DNA of 64,000 nucleotides from the NCBI GenBank assembly GCA_900104855.1, contig FNSS01000002.1, positions 1-64,000 of the forward strand, written 5' to 3'. The position numbers were made by a program, and so were the translations under genes. The notes beneath the pieces were generated by a model. It was not told the origin of the DNA. It did no database searches and saw only the letters and a list, made by a program, of their open reading frames with translations. This DNA is from Rhizobiales bacterium GAS188. GTDB taxonomy: Bacteria; Pseudomonadota; Alphaproteobacteria; Rhizobiales; Beijerinckiaceae. Positions 7,731-14,336 of the stretch are shown piece after piece; position 1 is the stretch's first letter, and each line of letters starts with the position of its first letter.

Positions 7731-7762
7731 GAAAAAGCCCCGCGCTCTTTCGAGGCGGGGCT
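7731..7762 (-). terminator. Terminator-like hairpin
   Basis: Stem AGCCCCGC / GCGGGGCT (7736-7743 with 7755-7762) with an A run on its left, so it would act on minus-strand transcripts. It is almost the same as the hairpin at 2987-3018, including the CTCTTTCG loop. No intact minus-strand gene precedes it; it may be the relic of a lost gene. Confidence 0.5.
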
Positions 7763-7956
7763 GAGTTTGAGCAACTTCCGAGGAGAGGCTGGACCGCTCC
7801 CCGGTCAGAATAGAACGCCCTTGCTTTGCGGCGGTTCCGGGGCTGCCGCGAAGGCGGCCATGGGCCTGGAGCGAGCCTTGCAGGAACATTTGCTACGGTC
7901 GTGGCATTAAGGGGGCAAGCCGCGGCCGATTTGCCCCCCAGAAGAGCTGCGGCCTA

Positions 7957-8418
7957 GGGCCTCGTCGGCCGCTCCCAAGGGTTGCCGGCGAGGCCCGCCT
8001 TTCCACATCTCTACCACTCTCCCTGGAATGATTGAGCCCGCCGTGCTTATCTGAGGGCTGGCCGCGGGCCTGCAGTCACTTGCCCCTCCGTGGCCAGGAC
8101 CCCGCCGGGCTCATGATTCGCCCCGGTGGGGTCTGTCGTTTCAAGATCGCGGCGAGCTACCTCGGAATGCCAGCGGTGAGCAGGCGCGATCCGCGGTAGG
8201 ATTGGAGCAGCCACGGCGAAGTCTGCCCCCCAGCCCCAGCTTTGGTTAGGACCCCGCCGGGGTTGACGCCACGTGCGGGGTCCGCCTTTTCCGCTTCTCC
8301 CTGGAATGATTGAGCCGCGGTGCTATCTTGAGTGCGGGCCGCGGCCGCGCTTCGCAAAGCCCCGCTTGCGGCCAGGGCCCCGCCGGTTCCTTCACCCGGT
8401 CGCCGGCGGGGCCTGTCG
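7957..8418. repeat. Array of four GC-rich hairpins at about 140-bp spacing
   Basis: Inverted repeats at 7957-7996, 8098-8133, 8249-8283 and 8376-8413, with centres 130-151 bp apart. Stems share the core ACCCCGCCGG / CCGGYGGGGT. The first and third are followed by GCCTTT(T), like terminators; the second and fourth by CTGTCG. Linkers also repeat: CCCTGGAATGATTGAGCC appears at about 8020 and 8299. The stretch CGAGCTACCTCGGAATGCC (8154) followed by GATTGGAGCAGCCAC recurs at 13858 before a fifth hairpin. No protein gene is visible between 7891 and 8485. Confidence 0.65.
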
Positions 8419-8485
8419 TGTCCTTCACGCGCCCTTCATGGTGCCCTATGGTGCCCACATGGATGGCCCGCGGCACAATAGGTGA

Positions 8486-8572
8486 TTGATTCGAGCGGGC
8501 GGGATCATCGTCGCATTAGCCACGCTGGCATTGATCGCATGGTTTATCGGCTGGCCCGGCTGGCGCTTCTGA
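8486..8572 (+). CDS. Possible 28-residue membrane peptide
   Basis: A TTG start gives MIRAGGIIVALATLALIAWF ending GWPGWRF: one hydrophobic helix with an aromatic/basic end. It lies just downstream of the hairpin array. Its short length and rare start codon make it speculative. Confidence 0.25.
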   Translation: MIRAGGIIVALATLALIAWFIGWPGWRF

Positions 8573-8771
8573 TACGTGCCCCGTTGGCGGGCTTTTGGCA
8601 GCTTGCTAATTGGGTCCGGTTGCTACCCGATTTCCTTGGGCCTGCCGGCGGGTGCCATGCCTACTGTTTCCCGCTGCGCTGCCATCAACTCGCCGATACG
8701 CCGCTCTCGTCGAGGACGGCGAAGGGCCTGGGTGAGGCTGAGGAAGCGATGAATCTCGCGGGGAGGCCTGG

Positions 8772-8945
8772 ATGGACGGAGTTACTGGCTTCGTAGGCGG
8801 TCTGTTCTGCAAGATCCCCCTCGGCATCGCTGCATGCTATTCGGCCTCCGAGAGGGCCATCGTTGGCAGGTTGGTGATCGTCGCCGCAGTTGGAATGATC
8901 GCTTTTTACATCCTGATGCGAAATCCGCGCCGGGAGTTAGAATGA
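8772..8945 (+). CDS. Small membrane protein, duplicated module copy 2
   Basis: 57 residues (MDGVTGFVGGLFCKIPLGIA, then RLVIVAAVGMIAFYILMRNP), about 90 percent identical to 5866-6033. The DNA similarity extends upstream (GAAGCGATGAATCTCGCGGG is shared) and downstream into the regulator gene, so the whole module was duplicated. Its TGA overlaps the ATG of the next frame. Function unknown. Confidence 0.6.
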   Translation: MDGVTGFVGGLFCKIPLGIAACYSASERAIVGRLVIVAAVGMIAFYILMRNPRRELE

Positions 8946-9206
8946 CGCCCGCCCAATGCCGAGCCGCGAGCGCTCATCGAGCTGTCGCAAGCTGATCTAG
9001 CCGGGGCCGCAGTTGTCTCGGCGACTGTTATCGCGGATTACGAGTCCGGCGTAGGAACGCCGAGGCCTGCCGATCTCGATGCGATCCAGCACGCGCTTGA
9101 ACGGGCGGGCGTCGAGTTCACGAATGGTGCTCAGCCTGGCGTGCGTCTGAGAGGTCCAGGCGGAACCATCGCCGCAGACCAACTCAACGCGAGCAATGAT
9201 GAGTAA
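8942..9206 (+). pseudogene. XRE-like regulator, frameshifted copy 2
   Basis: Begins MTPAQCRAA, then loses two bases relative to the copy at 6036 (GCCGCGAGCGC instead of GCCGCGCGAGCGC). The continuation, LIELSQADLAGAAVVSATVI, then DYESGVGTPRPADLDAIQHA and GVEFTNGAQPGVRLRG, lies in another frame and ends at 9206. All helix-turn-helix elements are present apart from the shift, so the loss is recent or an assembly indel. Confidence 0.65.
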
Positions 9207-9254
9207 GGCGCCGGTCGTTGTCTTTGAGAACGGCGAGGGGCTGGGGATGAGGAA

Positions 9255-9377
9255 ATGATCACTCAGCTTCGCAAATTTGCGAAGCTAGCACTCGCGGCGA
9301 GCCCTTGGTGCGTAGCTGCGGCAGTCCTGGCTGGCGCGGCAGTGGTAGCAATAATCGGCCACCTGTGGGGAGGCTGA
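9255..9377 (+). CDS. 40-residue membrane peptide
   Basis: An ATG at 9255 with a GAGGAA site four bases upstream opens MITQLRKFAKLALAASPWCV, then a 20-residue hydrophobic helix ending HLWGG. The basic amphipathic start and single membrane helix are typical of small island-encoded membrane proteins. The good ribosome site gives moderate support. Confidence 0.4.
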   Translation: MITQLRKFAKLALAASPWCVAAAVLAGAAVVAIIGHLWGG

Positions 9378-9464
9378 GGAAAGGCGGGAAGTGATGCCGA
9401 CCAGCCTACCGACACCGGCCAATGCGGTGCGACCGGCGATCGTGGCCGAACACAAAGGCGCGAA

Positions 9465-9698
9465 ATGAACGGCTGGCTCGAAGATGCAATAACCATGGAG
9501 CGTCGCCATATTTTGGAGGGCGAGAAGAGGGTCGCCCGGCAGGAGGCGCTCGTGGCGGAACTAATCGGGAAAAGACGCGATGACCTCGCGCGCACGGCCA
9601 AGGATGTGCTGGGTATCCTGCGCGAATCACTAGAACTTTCGAGGACGCGCCTTCGGACGTTGGAAGGCGGCTTATGCGAGCCGCCCAATTCAAATTAG
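9465..9698 (+). CDS. Small coiled-coil protein
   Basis: 77 residues, nearly all helical: RRHILEGEKRVARQEALVAE, then DVLGILRESLELSRTRLRTL. This belongs to a hypothetical family common in Bradyrhizobium-type genomes, recognised from the EGExRVARQEALV motif. No catalytic residues; a role as a small coiled-coil adaptor is a guess. It lies between the 40-residue membrane peptide and an opposing integrase remnant. Confidence 0.6.
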   Translation: MNGWLEDAITMERRHILEGEKRVARQEALVAELIGKRRDDLARTAKDVLGILRESLELSRTRLRTLEGGLCEPPNSN

Positions 9699-9861
9699 GA
9701 CCCAGCCGCGACCAGCACGCCCATCTCGGCCATGCCGCTAGCCGCCGTGCGTCGCAAATCGTGGATGGTCCAATGTGCGACGCCTGGCATCGCCTCGCGC
9801 AGCTTGTACATCGCACGATCGTATCCTCGGAGCCGCTTGCCGAACTTCAATCAAGCTGATG
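9695..9861 (-). pseudogene. Tyrosine recombinase (phage integrase) fragment
   Basis: The minus strand reads KFGKRLRGYDRAMYKLREAM, then HWTIHDLRRTAASGMAEMGV, ending LVAAG-stop. The H-x-L-R box of tyrosine integrases (IHDLRRTAASGMAEMGV) is clear. The N-terminal half and the region holding the last His and the nucleophilic Tyr are missing. It marks this island as the remnant of an integrative element or prophage. Confidence 0.7.
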
Positions 9862-9910
9862 TGGGGGGAGGGTCGAGGCTCGACTTTTTGTCGCCCCACC
9901 GAGCCCTCTC

Positions 9911-10258
9911 CTAGCTCGATTTCCCCCAGTAAGCCGTCGCCATCGAAGCAAGTGCGCTCAGCAAAAGCAGAGTTCCGACAAAGCTCATCCAATTGCGTTT
10001 CACAAATCCCAGGGCAAACGTGATGCTCACGAGTGGAGTGCCGCTAATTGTGCCGAAGAAGAATGCCGCCCAAGAACCCACTGCCAAAAATAATAGCGCC
10101 AAAATGGGAACCAGCACCAATATTGAGAGGGGTGGATCGGCCCGATAGTCACTCGGCTCGGTGAAAAATAAGCAGACGGCCGCCGCTATGATGAACGCCA
10201 CAATGCCGGCGAGGAGAATGGCCTTCGCAGGCTGGATTTTATTTGGTGGCCGCGACAT
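9911..10258 (-). CDS. Hypothetical inner-membrane protein (115 aa)
   Basis: Three hydrophobic segments: AILLAGIVAFIIAAAVCLFF near residue 13, LSILVLVPILALLFLAVGSW near 45, and SFVGTLLLLSALASMATAYW near the C-terminus. The N-terminus is short and basic. The ATG at 10258 touches the stop of the upstream minus-strand frame (TGATG); a GTG three bases earlier is also possible. No family recognised. Confidence 0.55.
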   Translation of the reverse strand: MSRPPNKIQPAKAILLAGIVAFIIAAAVCLFFTEPSDYRADPPLSILVLVPILALLFLAVGSWAAFFFGTISGTPLVSITFALGFVKRNWMSFVGTLLLLSALASMATAYWGKSS

Positions 10259-10470
10259 CACTCGCCCTCAAAAGTCGGCTTCGCGCCTCCGGCTATCATG
10301 AAACGACGTGTCGGGACTCCTCGACGAATGCGCGCAACTTGCCGATTGTCCACCCCGACCATTAGCAAGTTCTCGGCGGGAGGAGGAGTCTCCATTGCGG
10401 AGATGCCATCCCCCATAGTCCCTAGCGGAACCGCCGCCAAATACGCACGCGCCGCGGCATGGGCTCCCAC
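10258..10470 (-). CDS. Hypothetical protein (up to 70 aa)
   Basis: Frame of 70 residues with several possible starts; the most protein-like part is ETPPPAENLLMVGVDNRQVA then RIRRGVPTRRF. It overlaps the membrane-protein gene below it at the start/stop junction, which suggests coupling. I cannot assign a family. Confidence 0.35.
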   Translation of the reverse strand: MGAHAAARAYLAAVPLGTMGDGISAMETPPPAENLLMVGVDNRQVARIRRGVPTRRFMIAGGAKPTFEGE

Positions 10471-10719
10471 ACCTCCGTCCGGGCGAGGCCGTCATTGGCT
10501 CGGCCTCAACGCGCTGTACTGGAGCGCCTTCGCCACCCGTCGGTCATGGGGCTCCGGCGAATGACAGCCTTCCACGTGCGCCGTGAAAGGCGGCGCCTTT
10601 TCCAGTGGGTGCAAGACCCACCCGGCAACCGCTCCAGCGCATTCTGGGTGTTGGCGGATTGATGGAAGCGATCCGCCCTTGAGACGGGCCGCGCGGCCCC
10701 ACTGATCGCGCTCCCCGCC
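10471..10719. other. Gap without recognised gene
   Basis: GC-rich, with no frame that resembles a known family. A short A/T-poor inverted motif (AAGGCGGCGCCTT) is present at about 10588, but I see no gene or terminator with confidence. Confidence 0.3.
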
Positions 10720-10851
10720 TTATTGCACCGGACCCTTGCGCGCTGGCGGCTCCAGACCTTCGCCGATCTCAATGTCGCCGTCGTGAACGTGCGCCAGCAT
10801 TTGGCCCAGGTCGCGCATGTCGAACCACTGGCCGCAGCCCGGGCATTTCAT
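10720..10851 (-). CDS. Zinc-knuckle small protein
   Basis: 43 residues beginning MKCPGCGQWFDMRDLGQMLA, then HVHDGDIEIGEGLEPPARKG. The CPGC pair with downstream His residues (HVHD) could bind one metal ion. The family is a small acidic hypothetical common in rhizobial islands. A longer in-frame reading (ASTKDGIAETEADHF before the Met) exists, but it lacks a good start in this copy. Its first ten codons also occur in the truncated repeat copy at 5011-5215. Confidence 0.55.
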   Translation of the reverse strand: MKCPGCGQWFDMRDLGQMLAHVHDGDIEIGEGLEPPARKGPVQ

Positions 10852-11026
10852 GAAATGATCGGCCTCGGTTTCGGCGATGCCGTCCTTGGTCGAGGCTAGA
10901 AACTGGCCCCCGACACCAACAGAACTGCACCGATTGCCATAAGGAGAATGCCCGGCCAGTTCGTTGCGAGCCCCAAGAATCGCACGCTGCGCCGTTGCGG
11001 CTCCAGAGTGTCGCGAACCGGCCGGG
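10822..11026. repeat. 205-bp direct repeat, copy 2
   Basis: Near-identical to 5011-5215. Here it sits inside two complete overlapping minus-strand genes (the zinc-knuckle and the two-helix membrane protein), so this copy is probably the source and copy 1 the derivative. Confidence 0.8.
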
Positions 11027-11126
11027 AGGAATCCGGGCCGCTAAGCGGTCCCCGCCAAATAGCAGCGCGTGCCATGTACAGGATTCCGCCGAGAACGAGA
11101 AGCGCGCCAAGCCCCATCAGGAACAT
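10896..11126 (-). CDS. Two-helix membrane protein
   Basis: 76 residues with two hydrophobic helices (MFLMGLGALLVLGGILYMAR and NWPGILLMAIGAVLLVSGAS) joined by a basic linker (DTLEPQRRSVRFLGLA). Similar small two-helix proteins are frequent in Bradyrhizobium-type genomes. It lies just upstream of the zinc-knuckle gene on the same strand, with the repeat 10822-11026 spanning both. Confidence 0.6.
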   Translation of the reverse strand: MFLMGLGALLVLGGILYMARAAIWRGPLSGPDSSRPVRDTLEPQRRSVRFLGLATNWPGILLMAIGAVLLVSGASF

Positions 11127-11635
11127 TCTCGCCTCTCAATTCATCGCTGCCCCGCACAACATAACCGGGATTCAAGGTTGGGGGAACGTGCTCCTTGTTA
11201 TTTTGTTCGATGAGGCCCGGCCAGGTTTGTACGAATATCGGATCGGTCGGCCGCGGGTTTTCATAAAGACGCGAGATGAATGGCACTGACGCATCCTTCG
11301 CCTGCGCGACGGCGGAAGCGCCCACCGCTTGTCGAGAAGCGACGGCATTTGCCAAGGCCGACGACAGGCAAAGAAGACGAAGTCACCGTCCGCCCTGGCT
11401 CACGCTTTGCCGTTACATGCGACTCGCGTGATCTCTGGAGTGGTGGCCGGCGCCCGATGCCGTGAGGTGCCGGCCCCTGCCAGTGCATCGGCGGCGGAAG
11501 GATGAGCCATCCTCGCCCTGGCGCCACCGGGCGGGATCGCCGCCGTCCGGTGGTAACATGCGGTGCCCTTTGGATGCCATAGCGAGCCCGCACGCGCCCG
11601 TCCCGCCCGGCGGCTAACCAACTCAGCCCCGCCTC
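11127..11635. other. Gap with no recognised gene
   Basis: Several open frames occur on both strands, but none matches a family I know and none has a convincing ribosome site. The stretch separates the repeat-bearing small genes from a DNA ligase remnant. Confidence 0.3.
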
Positions 11636-11806
11636 GCGTGCCGTCCTCAGCGAGCGCGCAAAGCTCGCCGTCGATATAGGCGCGGCGTGCCGGCAGCTTG
11701 TTCAGTGCGGCGGCGGTGGCGGGGTAGGATCGGTCCAATCAAGCCCCGTGCGGGTCAGCAACTTGACGCTGGCGGCGTCGATCCCCGCGTGGATGCGGTA
11801 GCCGAC
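11636..11806 (-). pseudogene. ATP-dependent DNA ligase (LigD ligase domain) fragment
   Basis: The minus strand reads VGYRIHAGIDAASVKLLTRT-GLDWTD and, after a one-base shift, RSYPATAAALNKLPARRAYI-DGELCALAEDGT. This is the adenylation-domain region just after the catalytic lysine motif in LigD-type ligases. The lysine motif itself is lost (a stop precedes VGYR) and homology ends after AEDGT. The C-terminal OB region of such a ligase appears separately at 35488-35885. Confidence 0.7.
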
Positions 11807-11955
11807 TCACCTGACTGCAAGGGCGGCGGGTTGTCAGCCATCGTCAAGAACGGAAGGTTCACTTTCGGCCCTTCTCGGCCGGATGAGTTCAGGGGAGGAG
11901 GGCCTGAAGGTGGTGCCCCCAATGCCCAGTCGCTGCGCCTGGATACGCCAACCTG

Positions 11956-12189
11956 ATGATCATGGCGGTCCCTGGCAGTTGGGGCGATCATGATCAGTAC
12001 GATCAGCCGGCTGCGCTCGGCGAGAAAGGGAAGCATCTGTATGGTCCGTTAACCCGAGAGTTCGATGTCCCAGCCGCGACGATAGATGGTCAATATTATT
12101 CAGCGCAAGTCGAAATCTTCGTCTCTTACCGTCAGTGGTTGCTGATCACGGCAGATGGCAGGACATTGACCATACCCGGCCCGAAATGA
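11956..12189 (+). CDS. Hypothetical protein (77 aa), doubtful
   Basis: 77-residue frame with a plausible mixed composition (GQYYSAQVEIFVSYRQWLLI near the C-terminus). Its last 44 bases overlap the end of the convergent gene at 12146-13210. No family recognised and no clear ribosome site. Confidence 0.3.
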   Translation: MIMAVPGSWGDHDQYDQPAALGEKGKHLYGPLTREFDVPAATIDGQYYSAQVEIFVSYRQWLLITADGRTLTIPGPK

Positions 12190-13210
12190 CCTCTTCGCTT
12201 CCGCCGCCGCTACACGCGCCCGCCTCGGAAAATCGTGCTGTGACGCAATCGGTCGATTTCCAAAAGCTTGCCCGGACAACCCCTCGCATGGTCGAGGTAG
12301 TCGGAGTCCAGGTCAGCATGACGGTGTGGGTTCTTTTGGCGTTTCTGACCATCAAGTAGCTGGGCCGGTATGTCTTTGAGACCGTCGCACTAGGACCATA
12401 CGTCGCAGCCGGATCAAACAGCAGGGTCAGCGCGAACGACATGTAGGTCATGCGCAAACCCACCATTCGCTGTCCCGCATCGTCGGACAACGGCTGCAAC
12501 TGAAACTGATTTATTTGCTCGGAAATGTGGATGGGTTCCACATAGAGCCCGCACGGAGCCGGAAGGATGCCGCCATAGAGAATATCGTAGCATTGCGGGT
12601 TGATCGTCTGTGTGTCGCTCAATTTCGTTTTGTCTTTTGCGACGTTGCCTGAGTGGAACAGTCCAATTGCCGCTTTCAGAAACCACAGCTCTAGTTCTTC
12701 GCCGCTAAACAGAAGCCATTTCCAGCGCCTCGACAGGGTTTTTCTGTCGAAGATGTCATCGTGGTTCAATTTCAAGGCAGCAAAGAATTTACCCGCCATT
12801 GCATCCAGTTGAGAGAAGGCTTCGTTGTGCCGCTTGCAAAGAATGTTTCCCGTAAGGCTGCTGATCGGCAAAATCTTTGTTTCGTCGGCCGCAAGCCACG
12901 GCACGCCGTTCAGCTTCACCTTGGGTCCGCCAAGCTGAGTCAGGACGCTCGCAGAGATGAAATGCTCGCCGGATATTTGTTGGTCGCAGTCATGTGACCA
13001 TCCCATGTAGCAGCGTGCATGCGAGAACCCCGTTTGCGGCCCAGGAGGCCTCCGCCCGATCGGCGATTTATAGGCGCGACCGTCGATCCCGAGGAAGCAT
13101 TGAGCGTACAGATGGTCGCTGCCGCACGGACATGGTTCGTCGGGCTTCCACGGAGGCGTCGGCTCCTTGCCTGTCTGTTCCGGATCGCGCGCTTTGCGTC
13201 CCATTGGCAT
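12146..13210 (-). CDS. SEC-C / HNH-like metal-binding protein
   Basis: 354 residues. An N-terminal SEC-C-type knuckle (DEPCPCGSDHLYAQCFLG, about residues 24-41) is followed by a C/H-rich region (HARCYMGWSHDCDQQISGEH, about 64-83). Then come HFISASVLTQLGG and, about 35 residues later, GNILCKRHNEAFSQLD. The pattern S-x-E-H...N-x-L-C-x-x-H-N resembles divergent HNH nucleases, which use a similar 'EH...LC-x-x-C-N' frame. The rest is mixed alpha/beta (about 150-330). It could be an island-encoded nuclease or defence protein; activity is inferred only. AT content is visibly higher than its surroundings, suggesting transfer. Confidence 0.5.
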   Translation of the reverse strand: MPMGRKARDPEQTGKEPTPPWKPDEPCPCGSDHLYAQCFLGIDGRAYKSPIGRRPPGPQTGFSHARCYMGWSHDCDQQISGEHFISASVLTQLGGPKVKLNGVPWLAADETKILPISSLTGNILCKRHNEAFSQLDAMAGKFFAALKLNHDDIFDRKTLSRRWKWLLFSGEELELWFLKAAIGLFHSGNVAKDKTKLSDTQTINPQCYDILYGGILPAPCGLYVEPIHISEQINQFQLQPLSDDAGQRMVGLRMTYMSFALTLLFDPAATYGPSATVSKTYRPSYLMVRNAKRTHTVMLTWTPTTSTMRGVVRASFWKSTDCVTARFSEAGACSGGGSEEVISGRVWSMSCHLP

Positions 13211-13302
13211 GTCCGCAGAGAAAGGCCGGCCCGTGAATCCCCACGAGCCGACCCATCACCTTGACGGTCATCGCCTTCCCAGGCTGCACCGCTCCGAGGA
13301 TT

Positions 13303-13737
13303 CTACCTAAGCGGCATCACCCTGTCCAAATATCCTGCGGGTTGCCACGCGCCGCACCCCAACACGCTCGCCAATTTGGCACCGAGATCGGCCGCCGCTT
13401 CCTGCGAACTGATGACGGGAGGCGGCGGCCTTGCCAGCGCGGACAGGGCGCAATCTTGGGGAACGCGACTCCGGACTTTCAACAGCGTGTCGATCGCGTG
13501 ATGGCCTTCGTCGCGGTCGCGACGCTGATCCGGCAAGGGCCGCAGATCATGGTCCGGTTTGCCGAACTGGCCGGCGCGGATGCCCGGCTCGGAGCTGACG
13601 TTGATCTCGCGCTCGATGCGCTGGTGAAGCTTGCGAAGGTCCGTCGCCAGGAAGGTCAGGAAGTCCGAGGAGCCCCGGCCCGGCAAATGAAGCGTTCGTT
13701 TCAAGATCGCGGTGAGCGGCGTCGCGGGCGCTTCCAT
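13303..13737 (-). CDS. Hypothetical protein (144 aa), uncertain
   Basis: A minus-strand frame starting MEAPATPLTAILKRTLHLPG, continuing LHQRIEREINVSSEPGIRAG. The frame continues further upstream, but there it runs through the intergenic repeat at 13857-14005 and is not credible. The plus strand is also open here for 167 codons, so coding strand and reality are both uncertain. Confidence 0.3.
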   Translation of the reverse strand: MEAPATPLTAILKRTLHLPGRGSSDFLTFLATDLRKLHQRIEREINVSSEPGIRAGQFGKPDHDLRPLPDQRRDRDEGHHAIDTLLKVRSRVPQDCALSALARPPPPVISSQEAAADLGAKLASVLGCGAWQPAGYLDRVMPLR

Positions 13738-13856
13738 TTCGCTCGTATCAGCAAATGGAACTAACATGGAACTCAGAGGGGGCTTCCCCTGTCGAGTCCG
13801 CTGTCTCGCTCGATTCAAACCGGGCACGAACGCGGAACATAGGGGGCTTGGAGGGC

Positions 13857-14005
13857 GCGAGCTACCTCGGAATGCCATGCTCTGATTCGGCGCGATGCCG
13901 GCTAAGGATTGGAGCAGCCACACCGAAGTATTTGCCCCCAAAAACCCAGCCGTGGCCAGGACCCCACCCGATCGCACGATCTCGGTGGGGTCCGCCTTTT
14001 TCACG
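13857..14005 (+). terminator. Terminator-like hairpin within a repeated intergenic unit
   Basis: Contains CGAGCTACCTCGGAATGCC and GATTGGAGCAGCCAC, both shared with 8151-8220, then a stem GGACCCCACCC / CGGTGGGGTCC (13959-13969 with 13983-13993) followed by GCCTTTTTC. The hairpin plus T run is a good plus-strand terminator. It is the fifth member of the hairpin family described at 7957-8418. Confidence 0.6.
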
Positions 14006-14336
14006 CGCCAGCGTGATTCCCATAGGTGGCGACCTGTAGCCCGGCGCGGCTCCCCCGGCCGGGAAGTTCGGGCGAGCCAGCCTGAGCGTCTAAAGCATCC
14101 CCTCCGCTTGCGGGACCAGGGCATGGACTCAGATGCATAGCAAGAAGCAAACCCGCCAGAAACTGGTGCCCGCCGCTAATCAGCTTGCCCTTTTGTCAAT
14201 GACCGGAATGGGTGGAAGCCTGCCGTTCCTTCGATCTGCCCGAACGGCGTGGTTGTGCCAATTACAGACATTGGCCGCCGTTGCCTTGTTTGATGGCCCG
14301 ATCTACGATCGTCCAAACACACAAAGGGCACCTAGA

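Noticed and set aside
13261-13764. 167-codon plus-strand frame with a GALVKLAKVRR-like segment
   Set aside because: No family recognised and the opposite strand is equally open; only the minus-strand reading is listed, with low confidence.
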